Assembly (NCBI GenBank): GCA_013398015.1
Contig: VZRR01009804.1
Coordinates: forward strand, 35,779 to 99,778
Reading direction: 5' to 3'
Origin: Oreocharis arfaki
Taxonomy: Eukaryota > Chordata > Aves > Passeriformes > Paramythiidae
Length of the DNA: 64,000 bases
The notes beneath the pieces were generated by a model. The model was not told the DNA's origin, made no database searches, and saw nothing but the letters and a program-made list of their open reading frames with translations. This document shows, piece by piece, positions 23,731-35,205 of the stretch. A program made the translations under genes and the position numbers. The first letter of the stretch is position 1, and each line of letters begins with the position of its first letter.

Positions 23731-24159
23731 AGCTGGAATAATCCATCCTCGGCTGCAACTGAGACGGAGGCTGCTGCCAGGGCCGGCAGGAGGGAAGGAT
23801 CTCTCTGCCAAGCTGCATCTCTGCTCCCCGCCTCCGCTTTCCCACCCACAGATGATGATGCTCGAGTGCTTCCCCGGGAGCAGAAGGCTCCATCCCTCCC
23901 TGCCCGTTATTTCTCCCTTCCCTGCAGCAGCAGCCGCAGGGTGCAGCCAAGGGTGGATTAATCCCAGTCTCGGAGGCATTTCCTACAACACCCACCTTCC
24001 CCTGAGCATTGTGACCCATTGTCCCATCACCTCCCGTGCTGGGGTGGGGTGTGAGTGGCCACCACTTGAGGCAGGCCCCCAGCCAGGGCTCCCGTCCATT
24101 CCAGCTCCTCGTTCCCTTGTTGCCCGTTCAGCCACCCATAACAGCCTGGGACCTCTTTT

Positions 24160-24405
24160 TGTTTGAGGAAATAAAAACTGCCATAAATTTATGTACTTAA
24201 AGGATTTCTCACCAGAAAAGAGCCCCTGGAGACTCCCATTCTGCGAGAGTGAATCTCACACCTAATCACAAAGTGCCGCTATTTGCCGTATCTGCGCTGA
24301 GGCAGCAGCTCCGCCCGCCTTTCCCGACGTCTATTTACCAAACCCATTTGCAAGTCTAAAATTTAATCAGCCAGGTTTCATCTTGGAGGCATTAACATTC
24401 AAACG
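24160..24405. promoter_or_regulatory. Candidate conserved enhancer
   Basis: It contains GAAATAAAAACTGCC, ATAAATTTATGTACTTAAAG, CACACCTAATCACAAAG, GTCTATTTACC (forkhead-like), AAAATTTAATCAGCC and GCATTAACATTC. Confidence 0.44.
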
Positions 24406-25714
24406 GGACTCACTCCCAGGGGTGGAGCTGGAGTAAACCGGGGCATTGACACTGGGCAGCTCCGAGCTCGGGGTGCAGTGATTCGCTCACAGCCCGGCAC
24501 CAGGGGGGTGGCAGGGGCAGGACCCCTCAACCCCGATGGGCAACACGGTGGGGGTGACACGGGAGCATCCCCACCCTTCCACACGAGGGACCAAGCAAGA
24601 GCTTGGGGACAATTAAAGCACGCAGTGACCCGCTCCTAAGAAACCCCACTGCTTCGGGATAAAGCCCCCAGAGCCCCGAGGAAATCCGCTCGGGGGGGTG
24701 GAGAGGAGCTCTTCCCAGCGCCGTGCCGGCAGCACTGGCCTCAGGGGAGGGATTGGTTAGGCAGCGCTCATAAAGCATGTTTTATGGGCTGCCCTGCTCA
24801 TTGGGATGGACGGGAGGGCCCCACTTGACCTCGGGGGGAAGAGGAGACGGATGATGACAGGAGCCAGCGGTATTTTATCCCGACCAGATTAACGGGCCCT
24901 GCAGAGCAGCCGGGCTGCGGGATCCACGTAACTCAGAGGGACTCTCCGGCATTGCGGAGCAAAATCCAGCAGCTTCATCTAAAGCTGGAGGACTGCGCCT
25001 TTTGGGGAATTTCATGAGAATTGGGTGCACAGGCAGCAGCTCTGCAGACCCTGGGCACAGGTATCCCTTCCTGGAGACCAGCATCCCTCCCTGGGGGCTT
25101 CAAAGACAAACATTAAGTTTCAGGCTGGTTAAACCTTTTCCTCTCATGCCAATCCTCACTTTGCTAATCCCCCAGCCCCCTGCAGGAGAGGAGGGACCTG
25201 GACAGGCTGCCCCAAGGTGCCGCACAGAATCCAACATCACAAAGTGACATTTCCCTGCCCCTGCACCCGGGGAGGGCTGCAGCACCGCAATAAAGCAGCT
25301 GCTCGGTGGATGTATCCAGGAATCACCAAGGCTCCTTTCATTCCCCCCACCTCTCTCTGCCTCCAGCCCTGACACATTTTAATTATTTGCACCACTTTTT
25401 CAGGTATCTCATTAAATCTGCTCTGGTGCCTCTTGCTGGCACCTGCGGCAGGAGCCGGCAGCACTCAGGGCCTGCCAGGGCTGAGCGGTGCCTCCGGCTC
25501 TGTCCCACTCCAGGGCTGTCCAGGACACTCTGAGCTGGCAGCTGAGCCAGAGAGGGAATTACAAGGCTCTTGGGAGCGTGCAGTGAGGGCAAAAGTGACA
25601 CAGCTCATCTGTGCTCTGGCTCAGGGAGGGTGAGCACGAGCCTGGCCCTGTGAGCAGGGACGCTCCATCCAGCACGGCAGGGTACCGGCCCCGCAGCAGC
25701 CTCTCCCCTCTGGA

Positions 25715-25900
25715 AATAACCTTTGCTGGGCTTTATTAGGAGCCATAAAGAGCAGGAGAGGGAGTGTGAGTGAAGAAAGGCGAGAGACATTATGTGTCTC
25801 GCTCTGGGAGCCTGCAATGGCTCTGACGCCAATAAATAAATAACAGAAGAAACATTCCCCCGGGTCCCTCTGACATATCTAATTGATATCACCAGGGATC
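25715..25900. promoter_or_regulatory. Weak AT-rich island
   Basis: CTTTATTAGGAGCC, CCAATAAATAAATAACAG and ATCTAATTGATATCACC lie in mixed sequence. Confidence 0.3.
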
Positions 25901-26569
25901 TTCCATGAAGCAAACAGGAATCTAATCTATGGCCCCTCACAGCCGAATGGAAGCAGCAGGGTGGCTGCCACGGAGCCTCCCACTCCTGACAGGGAAGTGG
26001 AAACCAATTCCAGGCAGCCCAGTATCCCAAAAACAAATGGCAGGCCTGGCGAGGCAGCAGCTGCACTGGCCTTGGAGAGGGGCTCCACTGGAATTCCTGG
26101 GAAAAATATAATTTTCCAGAGATTCCACAGGAGAAACAAAGGAAAAGCAGGGGCCAGAGAGGAGGTGACATCACACTGGAGTTTTCCAGCTGCCCCAGAG
26201 GTGCTGGCACTGGCACAAGCAGACAGCAGTGCTGAGGGCTGGCTCCTGTCTGGCACACTGTCTGTGCTGCTCCGGAGCTGTGCCTCCACAGAAACACCCT
26301 CAGCCACCTCAGCTGCCACCTCCCACCTTCCCTGTTTAATTGACTCCCCCCTGATGTGGGTAATGGAGCTCTGGAGCTCTTAAACAAAGATTTAATCAGC
26401 CCCAGCTCTGCACTGGCAGCATCCAGCTCCCTCTGTCAGATTGGTGTGAAACCCAGGGCATGGCCAGCCTGTGGCAGCCTCCTCACTGTTAATGGCTGCC
26501 AGCATCCCAGAGTCCCTGGACAGTCCACCTGCAAGTCCTCTGGACTCTTCTCCACGCATCAGAGTCGCC

Positions 26570-26670
26570 CGGGTCATTGATTTTTAGCATCATGCAAATG
26601 GAGCCAGCGGGGAGCTGGCAGCTCCAGTGCATTATTATTTAGGATGGATAAACTCTTATCCCGAGTTCCC
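26570..26670. promoter_or_regulatory. Candidate element with octamer site
   Basis: CATTGATTTTTAGC, a perfect octamer ATGCAAAT at 26592-26599 and CATTATTATTTAGG, GGATAAACTC in 100 bp. Confidence 0.38.
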
Positions 26671-27149
26671 AGCACCTTGCTGAGGCCAGGGGAGGGCTTC
26701 TGATTTATCGTGATTGTTTTCAGCCCTGTGTAGGAACGGCAGCAGCGAGGGGAGGGCAGCAGGCACAGCCACTTGTGTCACCAGGCCCCGGCAGCACAAA
26801 GGGTGGCACCGGCCCCCAAGCCCTCCGAGGGGCAGAGCTTGTGGCCTCCATCCCATCCACTGGAGATGGGCACCAAGACAATACCAAGGCAGCACGTACA
26901 GCAGCCACACAGACACATAAACTCCCCAGTCCAGCACCAGACACCCCTGACGGAGTCCTGGCACACCCAGACGGCACCAACAGCACCGGAGCCACGGCCG
27001 AGTTGGGAAGCGCCTGTGCCAGCGATGGTGGGTGAAGAAGACGCTGATCTCCAGGCAGAAAACAGCCATGCACAGCCCCCTAGAGCCCTCTCCCACCCCA
27101 GCCCGCTCTGCCCCCGCCGGCAGCTCCCTCCCGACCCGGAGCCGATTGC

Positions 27150-27325
27150 GGATAGATTGGCTGCCGGCGAACGGCAATAGCTTTGCAGAAAACCATCTTA
27201 ATAAGTGCATCTCCCAGCCAGGGGTGAGGAGCAGCAGCTGAAGCGCCGGCGTGGATGTCAAGTTACAAATGAGACATCCAACTGCTTCATTTATTAGAGG
27301 GAATCAATTCGACTTTTCATATTCA
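27150..27325. promoter_or_regulatory. Weak candidate regulatory patch
   Basis: TCTTAATAAGTG, CATTTATTAGAGG and GAATCAATTCGAC are the AT-rich words; the centre is GC-rich. Confidence 0.3.
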
Positions 27326-27604
27326 CCAGGAGCTGGAGGCAGGATGGACCCCATCAGCCGCCGGCTCTCAACCCCTGCGTTCCAGCTCGATGCGGCGCGG
27401 GGGGGAGAGGGAATGAGGAATCTCTGGCTGTACAGCCGTGCTGGATTGCACTGGTGCTGTGCTCCAGGAGAGGAGCAATGAGGAGAGAATTCTGCTCACC
27501 ACTGCAGGGAACGGCCAGCAGAAGAGGGGCTGTTCCATGGGGATGCGGCTGCCTTCGCACCAGGGAGCCGTGGCCCTGCCCTTTAGATGAAGCCAGCGGG
27601 CTCT

Positions 27605-27815
27605 ATGTGTGTGTGAACACGGTTTAATCCTCCAAGAGCTGTAATTGCCACTGTACAAAAATATTACAGGTCACTGGAAGCAATTTAATGATAATAAAAA
27701 TTTGAAAAAAAAAACCAACAGGAAATGAAGCAGCTGCCATCCTCGATTTTCAGGCTTCTTTATCATGCAAAAAGGGCCTGTTCATTTCTCCACAGATATT
27801 TAACATGTCTGCAAC
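27605..27815. promoter_or_regulatory. Candidate conserved enhancer
   Basis: GGTTTAATCC, CTGTAATTGCC, AAAATATTACAGG, GCAATTTAATGATAATAAAA, CTTTATCATGC and ATATTTAACATG. An A-run lies within. Confidence 0.4.
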
Positions 27816-28664
27816 TGCAACACAAAGGCCTCCTCATCCTGCCCTGTGCTTCTCATCCTCCCCTGCACCCTCTGGGGATGAGGACCACCATGAACGCTGT
27901 GCCAAGGAGCACCAGGAGAGGCCAGGCTGTGCCCTGCCTGGTGCTCAACCAGGTGAGTCCAGAGCCTCCAGACAAAAAGGTGCCTGGAAACCCCTCCATG
28001 CAGCACAGGAGTTCAGCAGGAGAGTTCTTACGTCAGGAGTAAACTCACACAACCCCCGAGAGCGCAGAACTCAGTACTCACTGCTGCTACCAGAGAGAAA
28101 CGTGACGGGTCTGTTTGTCTGTGCCCATTTATCTGTGCCCAAATGCCAATGTCCCTGTGACAGAGGGGGAAGCTCTGAGCAGGCAGTGGCACAGCTCAGA
28201 GCTGTGGGGGTGGGCAGCCCCTGAACAGGGGGTTTGCATTGCTGGGACAGCCACACAAACACGTGAGGAGCAAACCCTCGGGCAGACACCGTGCCTTGGT
28301 GGGCTCCTGCAGCAGCCAGAGCAACCAGGGCAGGAAACAGAACTCCCGGTGCCTAGCATCCCTCCAATCCTGGAAAACCCCAGCTGGCTGCCTGGGAGCT
28401 CCAGCAGCCTCCAGTGCTGCCTGAGCCCTCCGGAACAGGGCTGCAGGAGCCTTTGGGATGCAGGAGCACAGCCCAGACACACACGGGCAGCATGCTGGAA
28501 GCACCTCTGCCCGCCGTGCTGGGGAGCAGCGGTGCTGCTTGTCCCTGCCTGTGGCTCCCTTCACCAGCTCCTGCCACTCCGATGTCCCACCCAGGGCCAG
28601 GGAGGAGCACGAGCAGCGTCTCGGGGCCCTTCCTGCCGGTGCCACGCTGGCACTTGTCACAGCC

Positions 28665-28905
28665 AGCAATGGCGACACTGTTATTATACATGGCCTCGAA
28701 GCCCATTCAAGGCACTGAAAGATGAATTATGTTTCATTTATATCAAAGAAGCAATCTCAGAGCCCATTTGTGATCAAATTTGCTGTCAAAGAAACTTTGC
28801 TTTATCTCATTACATCTGATATCTCTTGGCTTCTTGTCCTTGAGACTATTAAAGTTTAATGTCAAATTCGAGATGAAATGGAATTGTTGCTGTATCATCT
28901 CATCA
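28665..28905. promoter_or_regulatory. Candidate conserved enhancer
   Basis: It has CTGTTATTATACATGG, GAATTATGTTTCATTTATAT, CAAAGAAGCAATC, GTGATCAAATTTGCTGTC, TTTATCTCATTACATC, CTATTAAAGTTTAATGTC. AT-rich over 240 bp. Confidence 0.47.
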
Positions 28906-30019
28906 GGACCCGGTGCGCCCCGTCCATCCTCACCATCCTGACAACTCATTACACCAGGACAGCTGGGGAGAGGAGGATGAAGGAGGAAGGCCCCATGGGT
29001 GCGAGGGAGGGTGAGCACAGCACCAACCAGCACCCGAGGAGAGGCATCCCCGCAGCCAGGGGGGTTTGGGGGAGAGGGACAATGACGAGGGCTGGCACAG
29101 CCTCCACCCTGCTGTGGAGCTCAGAGCCACAGCCCGGGCAGTCCCAGGCCTGGAATCCATCAAACGTGCTGCACTTTGGTCCTTTGGAGACTCAGCCGGG
29201 CCCAGAGCACAGCGAGGGTTTGAAATGCAGAGCCAGGCTGGAAAACAGACCTCTTTGAGGTGAAACATCCTCTCGGAATCATTTAGTCTCTCCACAATCC
29301 TGCTTCCTGCAAAGACTTAACACCTTTGATGATCAGCTTTAGCGGGCTCCCAGGAGACGTCCCTGGAGCCAGCCCGTTCAGCCTCCCGAAAGCGCCGTGC
29401 AGAGGGGTCTGCCGGGTCCAGATGAAAGCCAGTCCTCCTGGAGCCATCCACGAAAGCATCCAGAGCCAACACACCGCGATTTTCCAGGAAAATAACTCCC
29501 AGGCGCTGCTCTCCCCACCTCTCCAAACACAGACAGTGGGGTTCCCAGCGGCACCGAGAGGGAAAGGGCGGGAGAAGAGTGGGATGCGGGGAGGATGGGA
29601 CGCTGGGGAGGACGGGAAGAAGCAGCGACTCCCCAGCTCCTCTGGACACAGACCCCACAGATCCCAGCATGGGACACTGGCTCGGGGCAGAGAGCACACT
29701 CAGGGGGGAGGACTCAGAGAAGAGACAGCGTTTCCCTGGGAAATCTGCTTCTGAGAAGGAGTTATTATCCATCACGGCAGAAAAAAGGAAAAATGCGATC
29801 AGAAACTTCCCGACAGTCGCTTGCACAATGTCAAAGCCCACTGCAAAGCAGGCGAGAAGCGCAGAGCCCTGATGGGGCGAGTTCTCCAGGTACCCTCTCG
29901 TTTTCAGGTGCCCAACCTTCGACTCTCTGGCTGGGAATTTCAAAGGAGCCGAGGGACACAGAGGCACAATTCCTGCCTCATTGCAAAAGTCTCAAGGAGT
30001 TCAGTCTCTGCAGATTAAC

Positions 30020-30240
30020 AAAGGGAAGGTGATGAGGTGACTTGATCAAAGTCTTTAAATACCTACACAGAGAACTAAAAAAATTGATAATAGAGGGCTC
30101 TTCAGTCTAACAACAAAGGTGGAAAAAAACCCAGTGCCTGGGAGCGGGAGCCAGACGAATGCAGCCCATGCAGCAGGTTGAGGGGGGTGAAACATCAGCA
30201 GCTGGGCAAGAGATCTCGGCAGCTGGAATGTTGTAACCAC
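30020..30240 (+). mobile_element. Ancient CR1/L3-like LINE fragment, diverged
   Basis: The stretch GTGACTTGATCAAAGTCTTT followed by AAATACCTACACAGAGAAC and AATAGAGGGCTCTTCAGTCT resembles the old amniote CR1 sense strand (LINE coding end). The right half is barely recognisable. Unlike the other four copies it is in plus orientation. Moderate certainty because only the first 100 bases match well. Confidence 0.6.
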
Positions 30241-31189
30241 TGCCGGGTGTTTGGGTAGGAAACCTCCCCCACTAAAGGAAAAGCACGTCAGGGAACTCCT
30301 CCGGTCCCTGTGACACAGGATGGACAGCCAAAAGCAGCCACTCTCCGGTGGTATAATTTATGGGAGAAGCTATTCCTTGAGGAGTGCTGGCTGACCAGAT
30401 CCCCTGGGGATATAAATCAGGACACCTCTGTCCCCCCTGATGGAAGCCAGGCCACAGCTGAGAGAGCTGGGCCAGACCCAGGGGCCGTGTGGCTGGGAGT
30501 GACCCCGGGCCTGGGGCACTGAATCATCCCCGACATCCCCCAAGCCCCTCGGTGCTCGGCCCTTGCGCGGAGCTTCCTGCAGAGATCAGCTCCTGTGATT
30601 TGTGTCCCTCGGGTCAGACCCTTCCCCGCGCTCTCTGCCAGCGCTGCCAGCGCTGAGAGAGGCAGGAGAGAGTCCAGGGTGGGAAAGCACGGCTCCAGCC
30701 AGCATCTCCAGGCACCTTTCCCGGGAGGAACTGGGGCGTGTGCTGCAGGATGTGTGCAACCATCCCCAGTGCCAGCGAACGCCCGCCGCAGCTCTGCCTC
30801 CAGCCCGGCTCCCTCGCAGCGGGAATTTACCAGGGACATGAGGATCCACCCCGAGAAGGGAATTCCCGAGGGAACAGCAGCGTTACACTATCAGCACACG
30901 CGCTTTGGGAGCGGGATCCTACAGGCACCCAGCCCAGCCCGGCCGCAGCCCTGGATCTGCAGGGCCCCCACCGCCCGTCCCCCCGGAATTACCGCAGGAG
31001 CCGGCACCCAGGGCAAGAGCTGCACGGATCAACACAAACTCCTTTCTTCAAAGCGCCAAGCGGCTTTTCCAGCCCGGGCTAAACCTCTGGCATCAATAGC
31101 CTCTAAACACATCATCATCCACACTTAAAAGAATCAACGGCAGCCTTCATTAGGGCAGCAGGCGGGGGCCGGGGCTCTGCCTTTGTGCT

Positions 31190-31325
31190 TTTCTGGGTTT
31201 AATGGGTTAGTTATGGCACTTTCAAAATGAATGAACTCCGAGCCCAGAGCCCCCAGCTCAATTGTCAGTTATTGCTGGCAGTTTATCAGCATTAACTGAT
31301 TAGGCTCAGGATGATGGATGCCCCT
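31190..31325. promoter_or_regulatory. Candidate regulatory island
   Basis: GGTTTAATGGGTTAGTTATG, CTCAATTGTCAGTTATTGC, CAGTTTATCAGC and CATTAACTGATTAGGC occur in 135 bp. Confidence 0.4.
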
Positions 31326-31429
31326 GCCTGTGCCTGGTGCGGGCCGAGGAGCCGCCGCCTCTCCCTCGGTTCCTCTGTCACCCAGCAGTAATTGCCGGCT
31401 CTAATTCCCCACCGCCACCACCTCCAGCA

Positions 31430-31620
31430 GCAGCTTTTGTTTTCATCCTCTCGCAATCACAGAGAAGTCATAATAATAAAATAAAATTCAAATGAGAGGG
31501 AAGCTCAGCCCCGGCAGAATTTAATTGATGATCATTACACTTTGGAATCTAAACTCTTTTAATTTCATTGTGTTTCACAGAGATGAATTATGAAATTAAG
31601 GCTGGCCAATTACTGATCCT
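31430..31620. promoter_or_regulatory. Candidate conserved enhancer
   Basis: It contains CATAATAATAAAATAAAATT, GAATTTAATTGATGATCATT, CTTTTAATTTCATTGTG, GATGAATTATGAAATTAAGG and CCAATTACTGATCC. CAG|AG splice-like words occur but no exon is evident. Confidence 0.47.
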
Positions 31621-32559
31621 TGCCTCGGCTTTGTGTGCCTTCCCACTCCTCCTGCCCCTCCAAACACCCAGCTCTTTCCTGCTGGAAAGATTGGTGGGAA
31701 AGGGAAAACACTGCCATTTATCCCCAGAGCAGCTTCCCGGAGAGGAAAGGCACAGAGCAGGAAAAAGAGGAGGGCTGAGGTGTTAATTTCATTGGTTCTC
31801 AGCAGGAACTGGGGATGGTGGCTCCTGTGGATCCTCTACCCCCAGGGCTCTGCCCTGCTGCCAGCAGGCAAGGAGCATCCTGAGGATGCCCAGGGGTGCC
31901 AGCACAAGCCTCTGCATCCCAGAGGCAGCTCTGGAACAGCTGGCATTGGTCTGCAGGGACCCCTCAATGGCCTTTTCAAGGTGCTTTCACAGAGGGAGAG
32001 CTGGAGAATCAAGGCCTCTCTGAGTGTGGTGGCACAGGAGCCCCACGTGCCCACAGCCCTCCCCAGCCACCGGCTCCAAACCAGCTCAGAACCGTGTGAC
32101 GCAGCCCAGCAGGCACACAGCGCATCATTCCTGTTCCTCAGGGCCCCCATAAAGGTTCCATGCCTTAAATTCCTCCTTGTTTTGTTTCATTCACTGCCAG
32201 GATTTCGATGAGAGCAGAGCTTTGCCCGCTACAGGAAGGGAGAGACGTGCAGACACTCACAGGTCTCTCCCACACTGTCTGCTCCGCTCGGGAGCTCCTC
32301 TGCAGCACTTCCAGCCAGCCCAGCACCCGCTGGGAAGGGGATCAAACTGGGAAAACCCATCCCACACCCCAGCTCTGCCCCCTCATCCTGCGCCTCAACC
32401 ACCTGGGCACAGCTCAAGAGTTCATTTGGGAGATCAAACCCAACAGTGGCTGCTCCGTGGGGGCCGAGCACAAACCTATCTCCTGCACTCACTTCCAGGA
32501 GGGTTCATTACGGAGCTGTCTCCCCTTTTGGGCTGGGTTTGCTTTTTTCCCCTAGGGCT

Positions 32560-32805
32560 GAATGGGAAAATAAAGCCTTTTGCAAAATGTCACTGGAAGA
32601 AAAATACAGGCCACCACCAGAGCCCCACCAAATAAATAAATAAGTGGAAAGTGATAAATTTTGGCTGTCTTATAAAGACAGACCAGCATTGCTTATCGGC
32701 CACGATGTGACCAGATAGCTGCCTCAGAAAACAGGCGCTGGCCCCTGGGTAATAAATGAAAGCAATAAAGGCAAAGTGGCTCCTCTGAGCAATAATTGAG
32801 CCCCG
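32560..32805. promoter_or_regulatory. Candidate regulatory island
   Basis: GGAAAATAAAGCC, CAAATAAATAAATAAGTGG, GTGATAAATTTTGGC, CTTATAAAGACAG, GGTAATAAATGAAAGC and GCAATAATTGAGCC spread over 245 bp. Confidence 0.38.
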
Positions 32806-33004
32806 TGGTGCCGGCGGGAGCCGTTCCCCTCCGCAGGGGCTGCCCCCGGGAGGGCTGCAGGGATGGGGGTACCCAGAGCCTCTCCACGGAGGGTGCTGCT
32901 GCCCAAACGCCACTCCCAGAGGGGAAGCTGCTCCTGCCGCCACCCAGGATCACAGCGGAGAGCAGGGGGAGCCCAGGGCTGTGCCTCTCCCGATAAACAT
33001 CCCC

Positions 33005-33145
33005 GGAGCAGTTTTCCTTAAAGAGGTGTCTATTTAGCACCATTTCCGTCACAAGAGGCTGCTTTGCATTTCTTCCGCCTTTATTAAAACTGATTTTCTA
33101 TTTGCTCCACACAAGCCGACCTGATTACATTTCCATTTTCCCCTG
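33005..33145. promoter_or_regulatory. Candidate regulatory island
   Basis: GTCTATTTAGCACC, CTTTATTAAAACTGATTTTC and CTGATTACATTTCC, with CTTTGCATTTC; moderate AT content. Confidence 0.35.
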
Positions 33146-33999
33146 AAGAGAGGGTCTCGCTCTCCTGAGGGAAAATGGAGATGGGGCTCAGCCCCCGCCC
33201 CCCGCCCCCCGCTCAAGGGCTCTTGTGCCAGGGAGCGGGGCTGAGGACCAGAGCCGGAGCTGCGAGGAGCCCTGCTCTGCAGCATCCCGCATCTGTTTCC
33301 ATGGGGACACGGAGGCAGCGACTCGCAGGCCTGATCCTGCCTGTGCCTGCAGAAACACCGGCCAGGAGCCGTTTCAGCCAAGAAGGTGGATTTGCCTCGC
33401 AGAGAGGCAGCAGCAGGCGAATGCAGGCAGGAGCCAGCAGGGATATCCGTCTCTGCACGCTCCCCTCTGGGCTGGAGCATCTCCACCCCCACCCCAAAAC
33501 GCAGCTGGGCACCACCAGCCCTCCTGCACAGAGGCTTCTCCTCCCGTCCTGCTGCCCATATTGCACCCCCACGGGATGTCTCCTAAGCTCGCATCCCCCG
33601 TGTCCCGAGGGGGGCTCGGCTCGGGCAGCGCAGGGAAAGATGCCGGCGAAGCAGGTGCTGATAAATAGGTCAGCAATTCATCCCCCAGCACGACCTGTCG
33701 GGGCTGGCACGGGCCCGGCAGTGCCGTCAGTGACTTCAGAAGCCACAGCCAAGCACAGGAGCCCTCCCGCTACTGGTGAGGGGACGGGCCAGCAGCAAGG
33801 GCTGGGACAGCCATCGCATCCCTGTGGCTTCCAAACCCCCTTCCAGCCCCTCCAGGACGAAAAAAACAATGAAGAGTTTTCATTCTGGATAAAGATTTTT
33901 AAATTCATGTAATTAGAAAGAACCCATTAATGTCCTTGCCCTCTACAAGGCTCAAGGCTCTCTCTCCATCTCCGCCTTCCACTCCTCACCAACCTTGTG

Positions 34000-34260
34000 G
34001 AAAGCCATTACTAGGAAGCAGCTTTGAAGTCCCAACTTTATTAAGATTGATTCCACCTGCCTCCAGTTTTGACAAGTCCAAAGCAAACACGCAGGGCCAC
34101 GGGGAGATTTGGTAATAATTACCATCTTTAATTACTACTAAAACATCAATTGCTCTTGTTCAATTAGTATCAGAGATCCAGGCATGGCAAATTTTGTAGC
34201 ACAAAATAAGCTGAAAATTGATTTCTGAGCACTTAACACAGATCCCAAATTGCAAACCTG
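34000..34260. promoter_or_regulatory. Candidate conserved enhancer
   Basis: It contains CTTTATTAAGATTGATTCC, a palindrome TGGTAAT-A-ATTACCA at 34110-34124, CTTTAATTACTACTAAAAC, CAATTGCTCTTGTTCAATTA and ATAAGCTGAAAATTGATTTC. AT-rich against GC-rich flanks. Confidence 0.45.
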
Positions 34261-34514
34261 ATAAGGGGCCCTGGCAGAGCACGGGCACCAACAGGGAGGG
34301 ATCTCACCGATGGAATGGCTCCAGAGCAAGATTGATCACTTGCAAGCCTGCATCGTGTACCTGGAGCAGGAGGCACTCGTGAGGGGCCTGCAGGGGAGGG
34401 GGCAGGGTGCTGACAAGGACGGAGGCAGCTGGAGATGGAACCACGGGTGATCCATGGCTGGAAAGGGGGCACAGCTCCTCCCCTCTCACCAGTGCAGTGC
34501 CACCCACCTTGGTC

Positions 34515-34735
34515 ATCACAGGATCACTGAGCTTGGAAAAGACCTTCAGGATCGTCGAGTCCAACCTGTGCCCGACCCCCACCTTGTCACCAGCCCAGAG
34601 CACTGAGTGCCACATCCAGTCCTTCCTTGGAGGGCTCCAGCACCCCCCTGTGCAGCCTTTTCCAACGCCTGACCCCCCTTTCCATGGAGAAGCTCGTCCT
34701 GATGTCCGAGCTGAACCTGCTTCCAAGGAAAGCAC
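34515..34735 (-). mobile_element. CR1 LINE 3' fragment, older
   Basis: It reads CACAGGATCACTGAGCTTGG, AAAAGACCTTCAGGATCGTC and GAGTCCAACC, then GAGTGCCACATCCAGTCCTT, matching the antisense CR1 3' region. Divergence is greater than in the 41.8 kb copy. The likely end is near the CTTCCAAGG at 34735. Inferred from memory of the CR1 consensus. Confidence 0.85.
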
Positions 34736-35029
34736 TGCCAACCCTTGGAGGCCCCACAGCCAGAGCCCCCTGTGCCACTGCAGATGTCCCTGTCAGAGAG
34801 GGAAGAGGGTTCATCTGTTCTCGGGCTGCTTCTCCCCAATATTCACTGCCCAAAGCCTGGCCAGGGCACAGCACAGCCATTACTGCCACTAGGGATCACC
34901 GTTCACGCCAGAACATTCCAAAACTCCACTCCAACATCACAGATTCACAAGCAGCCAACGCTTTCCCTTCCATTCCCGGTCAGGAAGAGGAGGAGAAAGG
35001 CCCGGTTTCCTCGCCCCCAGCACGAGGGA

Positions 35030-35205
35030 GCAGCTAATTGCTGCAGCAATGGGCAGAGCCATTTGCATAATGCAGCGTGGAAGGGATGTTTAGCTCATGT
35101 ATTTTTTAGAAGGTTTATCTTTCATTTTATTTAGCTTAAGAAGGGCACGTCACTCAAAGCCGGCGGTCACTTATAAAGACATTTCCACCGTGCCTGTGCA
35201 GAGCT
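35030..35205. promoter_or_regulatory. Candidate conserved enhancer with octamer and palindrome
   Basis: A perfect 14-bp palindrome ATTGCTGCAGCAAT at 35037-35050 is 10 bp from a perfect octamer ATTTGCAT (35061-35068). Then GTATTTTTTAGAAGG, GTTTATCTTTCATTTTATTT and CTTATAAAGAC follow. Confidence 0.45.

Larger units (their letters stand above)
17241..24159. other. GC-rich intergenic block, no gene seen
   Basis: Outside the islands and the CR1 copy at 22660-22885 I see no gene. A CpG-rich strip lies at 18320-18470. Minor AT patches lie at 18990-19070 and 22985-23060. Confidence 0.6.
24406..31189. other. GC-rich intergenic block, no gene seen
   Basis: No coding sequence recognised outside the listed islands and the old CR1 piece. 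GGGGGG-runs near 24690 and scattered CpG clusters (27100-27180, 30580-30990) are the only notable compositional features. Confidence 0.6.
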
